Source: a virus. From it: DNA of 20,955 nt. Shown here one piece after another: positions 16,938-20,955 of the stretch. Numbering within the stretch: the first letter of the stretch is position 1; each line of letters opens with the position of its first letter. A program made the translations under genes and the position numbers. The notes beneath the pieces are model-generated. The model ran no database searches and was not told the origin of the DNA. It saw nothing but the letters and a program-made list of their open reading frames with translations. The stretch lies in IMG/VR virus record IMGVR_UViG_3300025141_008514, positions 1-20,955 of that record, one strand, 5' to 3'.

Positions 16938-17448
16938 TTAACAAACTCCTACTTTTGGAAATAGAATCACGGATAACCTTCTTTCTGGCCTCCGGATTTC
17001 TTAACATCTTATTGTACATCCTCAAATCGCCATCGATTTCTTTATCGGTGCGACGCTTCTTGGCGGAATCATCAGACTTCTCATACATGGTGAGTTTGTC
17101 TGACGGCGACTCTGGCTCAACCATCCCGTGCTTCTTAAGAAGAGCCTTGTACTCGTTCCTGTTGTTAACTGTAACAATATTCGGAACAGTCTTTCCGTCA
17201 ACAACCTTTGGTGGAAGGAGCCACGGGGCAGTGTCGAATGGGTAGTCGCCAGAGGCAGAGTGCAGGTTCGGAAGAGACATCTTAAACCGGAACGAGCCGC
17301 ACGAATCGGTTGTGCCATCCTCGTACTCAACGGTGTGGGTGTACTCCCCAGAAGAAAGCTCGTCGATAAAGATATCAAGGTGCTTATGTGGCATCAGCTC
17401 CTGATGCACATGACCGCACTCTTCACACTTACACTCATACAGCGGCAT
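16930..17448 (-). CDS. FmdB-like zinc-ribbon protein in the head module (172 aa)
   Basis: The N-terminus MPLYECKCEECGHVHQE matches the FmdB-type start (MP.YEY.C..CGH). C8 and C11 form one CxxC knuckle; C6, H13, H15, H21, H23 or C50 must supply the other ligands because the usual second CxxC is missing. Residues about 38-55 are strand-like. The C-terminal 60 residues are charged and helical (DKEIDGDLRMYNKMLRNPEARKKVIRD). Its ATG is 1 base after the stop of the lysine-rich peptide and it lacks a strong ribosome site, suggesting coupling to that peptide. Small FmdB-like proteins are found near portal genes in other phages; their role is unclear, possibly binding nucleic acid or helping assembly. 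Confidence 0.65.
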   Translation of the reverse strand: MPLYECKCEECGHVHQELMPHKHLDIFIDELSSGEYTHTVEYEDGTTDSCGSFRFKMSLPNLHSASGDYPFDTAPWLLPPKVVDGKTVPNIVTVNNRNEYKALLKKHGMVEPESPSDKLTMYEKSDDSAKKRRTDKEIDGDLRMYNKMLRNPEARKKVIRDSISKSRSLLNA

Positions 17449-17449
17449 C

Positions 17450-17512
17450 TTATCTCTTCTTCTTAGACTTCTTCTTCTTCTTAGGCTTAGGCTTAGGCTT
17501 GTATACCGGCAT
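17450..17512 (-). CDS. 20-residue lysine-rich peptide
   Basis: ATG at 17512 to TAA at 17450, encoding MPVYKPKPKPKKKKKSKKKR: 11 Lys and 1 Arg in 20 residues, with a Lys-Pro repeat and then a Lys run. A perfect AGGAGG sits 5 bases upstream, the best ribosome site in the window, and the zinc-ribbon gene starts 1 base after its stop. It has no counterpart I recognise. Such a polycation could bind DNA or the acidic scaffold or capsid, or act as a leader that delivers ribosomes to the next gene. The strong site and exact fit to the gap argue that it is translated. Confidence 0.6.
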   Translation of the reverse strand: MPVYKPKPKPKKKKKSKKKR

Positions 17513-17517
17513 CAAAA

Positions 17518-17523
17518 CCTCCT
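17518..17523 (-). promoter_or_regulatory. Perfect AGGAGG ribosome binding site of the lysine-rich peptide
   Basis: The + strand reads cctcct, so the mRNA carries AGGAGG with a 5-base spacer (TTTTG) to the ATG at 17512. It decides that the 20-codon frame is the translated start in this gap, and it is probably also the entry site for ribosomes that reach the zinc-ribbon gene. Confidence 0.75.
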
Positions 17524-17560
17524 GTTTGCTGTGACCGGCGTCCTGCGCTGCCGTCGGTGT

Positions 17561-17590
17561 CGGTCGAGCAGTTTTTAGGCTACTCGACCG
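17561..17590 (-). other. 11-bp hairpin with the portal stop codon in its loop
   Basis: The arms 17561-17571 and 17580-17590 pair over 11 bp in the minus-strand RNA, with one G-U wobble, around an 8-base loop that contains the portal TAA (17575-17577). No U-tract follows, so it is not a standard terminator. It precedes the peptide ribosome site by about 40 bases. A role in RNA processing, protection of the 3' end or separation of portal from head expression is possible but inferred. Confidence 0.5.
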
Positions 17591-19497
17591 CCACCTCCGG
17601 GGGTACGCATGCCGGCCACAGCACTGCCAGTATCACCGAATTCCTGGGGGCTGTCAACCCTAGATCCCAAACTTCTCGCTTGAGCGCCTGGTTGCTGGCT
17701 TTCAGGCCCGCCCATTCCCTGCTCGGGCGAGAGCTGCCCGCCCATTCCCTGCTGCTGCTCGGGCACCGGGGCCGCGAGCACGCGGCTCCCCCAGCGGTTG
17801 ACCCTCGCAACGATCCTAGCAAGCTCCCTCGGATTAAACTCCTGCATCAGCACAGGGTTAGACATCACTCGTTCAATGGATTGAATCTCAATCAACCGAT
17901 CCTGTAGGGGATCGCCCTTCTCGAGATCAATAATCTCAACCTTATAGTTAATGATTCCCTTTACAATGTCACGACCGAACTGAAACGCAAGGCTTCCGCG
18001 CCGAATCTCAACAGGCTGAAGGTTGTATCTCTGAATGAGGTAGGTACAGATAAGCATAGTGCTTCGATAAGCCTCGTAAATCTTAAAACGAAGCTCATCT
18101 CGACGCTCCTCAGCGTACCGCTCCTCCTGCCTGAACGCGGTTGCAACCTTATTAGAAGAACCAGAGCCCGACATCGTACCTGTCACGCCTGTGTTGCGCT
18201 TAAACTGTGCATCAATCGTAGACCAGAACTGAACAAGTGCGGCTGGCATTGATGGTGACTGCCTGTGCTCGGGAGGCCTGTTTCCAGAGTACCTAATTGG
18301 CCCATTGTAGTCAGGATCAACGTACTTATCCCACTCTTCCTGGTCAAACTGAATATCTTCCGGGATAAAGTCCTTGTGGGACGAGTAAATCTCGAAGTGC
18401 TGCTTAAGTTTCTTCCTAGCCCACGCGGCCTCAACGATGTCGTCGTGAGCCTGCTCGATGTAGGATGGTCCAGACCATAGTCCGGGGGCCTCGTCGGATG
18501 CCCGCAGCGCAACCCACGGGAAAATGTTAAGCGGGTTTGGTCGAGGGCCGTGAACCCACGTCTGCGAGATAAGATCGATGATTCCAACACGGTGGGTAAT
18601 GCCAGGGTCGTCAGGATCTTCCCGAATCCAAACCTCGCACAAAACAACAACCTCTTTAGACGAGGGAACATCGAAAGACGAAAGAAGGCCCCCTCCAAGA
18701 TAGTCCTTTGCATCGATAAGTTGATCATCCTGCTCAGTTGTACGGTAATACGACTCGACCTTTTCCTTATTCTTAAAAACACCTGATACTTTAAACTTCT
18801 TAAGTGGCATAACAAACAGGTGAGCAATATAACGACCAAGTTCAATCTCGGTAATCCCTCGCTCAGTGATAACGTGACGAGGATCTACCCAATCAACCCA
18901 CGGAATATCGAGTGATGTCGTTGGCATCGGAAGGATCGGCTTAGATTCTTGCTCAATCGCGCCATCCTCGAGCCCCGGAATGTCCATAGCCTCAAGCTGG
19001 AGGGCCTGAGCAATCTCATCGTCCACCGCCTCATAGACAGGGTTCTCGAAATCGATAGTCTCAACAAGCTCCGGGGTAGCCTCACTCAGAGTATTGGACT
19101 GCTGGATCCCAACAGCGGGCATCCCGCACTTAAGCCAGCCGATAGGACTCCACGCACAGGTGTGCTGTGCCTTCCTCAGCCTCTTCCTGACCTCTGTCTT
19201 GTCGGACAGTAGGGTGACAGCATCCTCAATCTCGTTAGACCGGTCATAATCCTCGCCACCCTCGCCAAGGAACTCAGCGTCAAGGTGCGGCAACCTATGC
19301 AAGAAGTCCATCGAGCCAATGGCCCTGATGATTCTACGCGCCCACGGAGCCTGTGTACGCTCATTGCCATCCCTGATCTTCTGCTGTGGCCCCAGGAGCC
19401 GCAGATTTCTGTTGATCCGTGGGTGAACATTCGACTTGAGCCACTCAAGGTCAATGCGAATCCGCTCTGCCCATTCCTTTGCGTCTGGCTGTGACAT
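17575..19497 (-). CDS. Portal protein (640 aa)
   Basis: The ATG at 19497 shares a base with the terminase stop (TAATG) and has AAGGAG 6 bases upstream. A basic helical N-terminus is followed by the mixed core, including VDWVDPRHVITERG (about 205-218), a pattern seen in podovirus portals, IFPWVALRASDEAPGLWSGPSYIEQ and a long helix ending in NTGVTGTMSGSGSSNKVATAFRQEERY, the typical 'n..tGv.g...G..s....TA.e' portal segment. The C-terminus is a low-complexity Gln/Gly/Pro tail with GMGG repeats. It forms the dodecameric DNA channel at one capsid vertex. The length suits a podovirus portal. Confidence 0.8.
   Translation of the reverse strand: MSQPDAKEWAERIRIDLEWLKSNVHPRINRNLRLLGPQQKIRDGNERTQAPWARRIIRAIGSMDFLHRLPHLDAEFLGEGGEDYDRSNEIEDAVTLLSDKTEVRKRLRKAQHTCAWSPIGWLKCGMPAVGIQQSNTLSEATPELVETIDFENPVYEAVDDEIAQALQLEAMDIPGLEDGAIEQESKPILPMPTTSLDIPWVDWVDPRHVITERGITEIELGRYIAHLFVMPLKKFKVSGVFKNKEKVESYYRTTEQDDQLIDAKDYLGGGLLSSFDVPSSKEVVVLCEVWIREDPDDPGITHRVGIIDLISQTWVHGPRPNPLNIFPWVALRASDEAPGLWSGPSYIEQAHDDIVEAAWARKKLKQHFEIYSSHKDFIPEDIQFDQEEWDKYVDPDYNGPIRYSGNRPPEHRQSPSMPAALVQFWSTIDAQFKRNTGVTGTMSGSGSSNKVATAFRQEERYAEERRDELRFKIYEAYRSTMLICTYLIQRYNLQPVEIRRGSLAFQFGRDIVKGIINYKVEIIDLEKGDPLQDRLIEIQSIERVMSNPVLMQEFNPRELARIVARVNRWGSRVLAAPVPEQQQGMGGQLSPEQGMGGPESQQPGAQARSLGSRVDSPQEFGDTGSAVAGMRTPGGGGRVA
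17706..17753 (-). repeat. 18-base direct repeat in the portal C-terminal tail
   Basis: The 18-mer gcccgcccattccctgct occurs at 17706-17723 and again at 17736-17753. It encodes the repeated QGMGG units in the portal's disordered C-terminus. In-frame slippage or duplication explains it; no other role is visible. Confidence 0.75.
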
Positions 19498-20955
19498 TAC
19501 CTACTCCTTGCAGCGAATCTTTTTCCAAAAAGATCCGAGTATGTTGAATCGTCTTCTAGTGTTGTCTTGTTTCTCGAGTAAGCGAACTTGCCTCTCTGCG
19601 GCACAGCGGGCTTCTCCCTTAGTATTCTTGCCCTCAGTGGGTGGGTTCGTAGCATCTCCCACGCCAGAGCCCCCATTATGACCATGTCATCCCTTGCCTT
19701 CTCTCCGGTGACAGCCGAAACTATCTCTGCGGCAGCGTACTTTCCATTATCGTGCTTAATGAAGTCCTGAGCGTCCCATGAGAAACGCTCATCGTTCATC
19801 GTAATCTTACCTTCGCTGACAGCCGTCCTAAACCTGAGGACAAGGGGGCCTCTTGACGCCGCAGTTTGTAAGAACCACATGGAATCAGTGTGTTGATCGT
19901 AAGACTTTCGCTCAAGAATCCTGTGATAATTCTTTCCGTAGCCAAAATCAATCCATCTTGACCTGACTGCCTTGCCGACGTTGTTGAGTTCCCCGATAAC
20001 ATACGCCCTTGACCCGTACCACTTAGTAATGTAAGCCATCTGTGACGCGATAACGACGTCATTTCTAGGCCCTCCTCTAAATCTAGCAGATGCACACTGC
20101 TGACCGTTAGACAATTTAAACAATCCCAGCGCGGTATAGTCGCCACCTGGGATCCCATCAGAAAAATCACCGGCAAGGATATACTCCTCGCCCTCTTCTG
20201 GCTCATGCCAGATCCACCACTGACCAGATTGCTTAATATCAACGCTGTATTTTATTCTCGACATCAAGACTGGCTCGTCTGGGCCTATAATGTCACACCT
20301 AAACTTAGGCTCGGGGAACTCCCGCTGGACTACGCCTGGACCAAAGAACGTCGAGTACGATGCCGTACATGACTCCTCGTATGTCATCGGGTATTCGCGG
20401 TGGAACAGGTCCAGATCACCAAGCCCGTCTATTTTGAGTCGTCTGAATCCGACCTGTCCAGGAGATAGATTATGTCTCTCACAATACTCTCTCTCAGAGA
20501 CTGGTACGCGATTGCCATCAATAAGATTAAAGTCACTATAGCGACCAGAAGCACCTCGGCTGGGATCATTAATCGCCGGCCCAACGTAGTCGCTAAGGAT
20601 TGTCCAGGGATAAAATTCAAAATTATATGGTGTACTAGGATCCCTAGCCAAAACAGCAATTCTTTGAAGCTCTCTAGCCAACTCATCGTTAGTTCCTTCC
20701 CAGACAATTACATTGTGTGGGCCAGCGTGGACCGCAGGAACAACAACTTGATTTATAGTTGACCAGATGTTTGCTCCGAGCTTTTCGTACTTGCCAGCCT
20801 CGGAGAGAATAACCATGTTAAAGTTGCCGCCGAGCTTCGTGAGCCCAGAGCCGCCTGCGTACCGAATAACAATCTCAGACCCATTAGCGAGGATGAGGTG
20901 GCCGTCCGCGACGGAGCGCTTAATCATTCCGTAAAACAAGTCAGGCCACAGCTTC
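19497..20955 (-). CDS. terL: Terminase large subunit (partial, N-terminus beyond window)
   Basis: The frame is open to the right edge (upstream residues KLWPD precede an internal TTG at 20939), so the true start and the Walker A motif lie outside. Numbered from that TTG, a Walker B-like FNMVILSEAGKY occurs at about 40-51; the usual Asp before Glu is Ser. The RNase H-like nuclease follows: GDFSDGIPGGDYTALGLF with D258, VIGELNN with E317 and ARDDMVI with D417/D418, the three acidic positions expected for the metal-dependent nuclease. It translocates DNA into the procapsid through the portal and cuts it. Coupling to the portal gene (TAATG) is consistent. The small subunit is not in the window. 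Confidence 0.85.
   Translation of the reverse strand, partial: KLWPDLFYGMIKRSVADGHLILANGSEIVIRYAGGSGLTKLGGNFNMVILSEAGKYEKLGANIWSTINQVVVPAVHAGPHNVIVWEGTNDELARELQRIAVLARDPSTPYNFEFYPWTILSDYVGPAINDPSRGASGRYSDFNLIDGNRVPVSEREYCERHNLSPGQVGFRRLKIDGLGDLDLFHREYPMTYEESCTASYSTFFGPGVVQREFPEPKFRCDIIGPDEPVLMSRIKYSVDIKQSGQWWIWHEPEEGEEYILAGDFSDGIPGGDYTALGLFKLSNGQQCASARFRGGPRNDVVIASQMAYITKWYGSRAYVIGELNNVGKAVRSRWIDFGYGKNYHRILERKSYDQHTDSMWFLQTAASRGPLVLRFRTAVSEGKITMNDERFSWDAQDFIKHDNGKYAAAEIVSAVTGEKARDDMVIMGALAWEMLRTHPLRARILREKPAVPQRGKFAYSRNKTTLEDDSTYSDLFGKRFAARSR

Noticed and set aside
17450-17512. Lysine codon run as a programmed frameshift site
   Set aside because: The run is made of AAG codons without an X XXY YYZ slippery heptamer, and the frame stops cleanly before the next ATG.
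20937-20939. TTG as the real start of the terminase
   Set aside because: The frame continues to the window edge and the ATPase Walker A is missing, so the gene must begin further right.
1-20955. CRISPR arrays, tRNA genes, insertion sequences, attachment sites
   Set aside because: No regularly spaced repeats, cloverleaf sequences, transposase genes or integrase-linked repeats were seen on reading both strands.

Overview
The window is a stretch of late (virion and packaging) genes from a tailed, probably podovirus-like, bacteriophage or prophage. Every gene I can support is on the minus strand, so the operon reads from the right edge (20955) to the left edge (1). Genes are packed with overlaps or gaps of a few bases. 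I see no tRNA, integrase, insertion sequence or CRISPR array. The host cannot be named from this sequence; the good AGGAGG-type ribosome binding sites only say that it is bacterial.

Packaging and head module, 20955 to 14455, in transcription order: terminase large subunit (N-terminus cut by the window edge), portal, a 20-residue lysine-rich peptide preceded by a perfect AGGAGG, a small FmdB-like zinc-ribbon protein, a probable scaffold, the major capsid protein, and a probable head-decoration protein. A very strong GC-rich hairpin (14418-14443) follows. It sits at the head/tail boundary, as the late terminator does after the capsid gene of T7, but it lacks a U-tract.

Tail module, 14405 to 8341: a 470-aa probable head-tail adaptor, a 682-aa protein resembling the propeller-type stabilisation or tail-tube-B proteins, and three beta-rich proteins (209, 227 and 430 aa) that are probably fibres or other tail appendages. 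These five genes are chained by TAATG junctions, where the stop of one overlaps the start of the next.

Ejection module, 8344 to 1: a 62-aa coupler gene, a 329-aa protein with a glycine-rich membrane-like segment (position and look of T7 gp14), an 830-aa helical protein (gp15-like position), and a giant reading frame open from 4668 to the left edge, at least 1556 codons with no stop. The giant frame takes the gp16 position but carries an internal HELVH metallopeptidase domain and, near its visible end, a region that faintly resembles an acetyltransferase fold. It therefore looks like a phage polyvalent protein delivered with the DNA. None of the ejection-module proteins contains a single cysteine (about 2,780 residues), whereas almost every head and tail protein does.

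The most unusual items are the cysteine-free giant ejection protein with its embedded protease, the tiny lysine-rich peptide between portal and zinc-ribbon genes, and RNA hairpins placed at gene boundaries.
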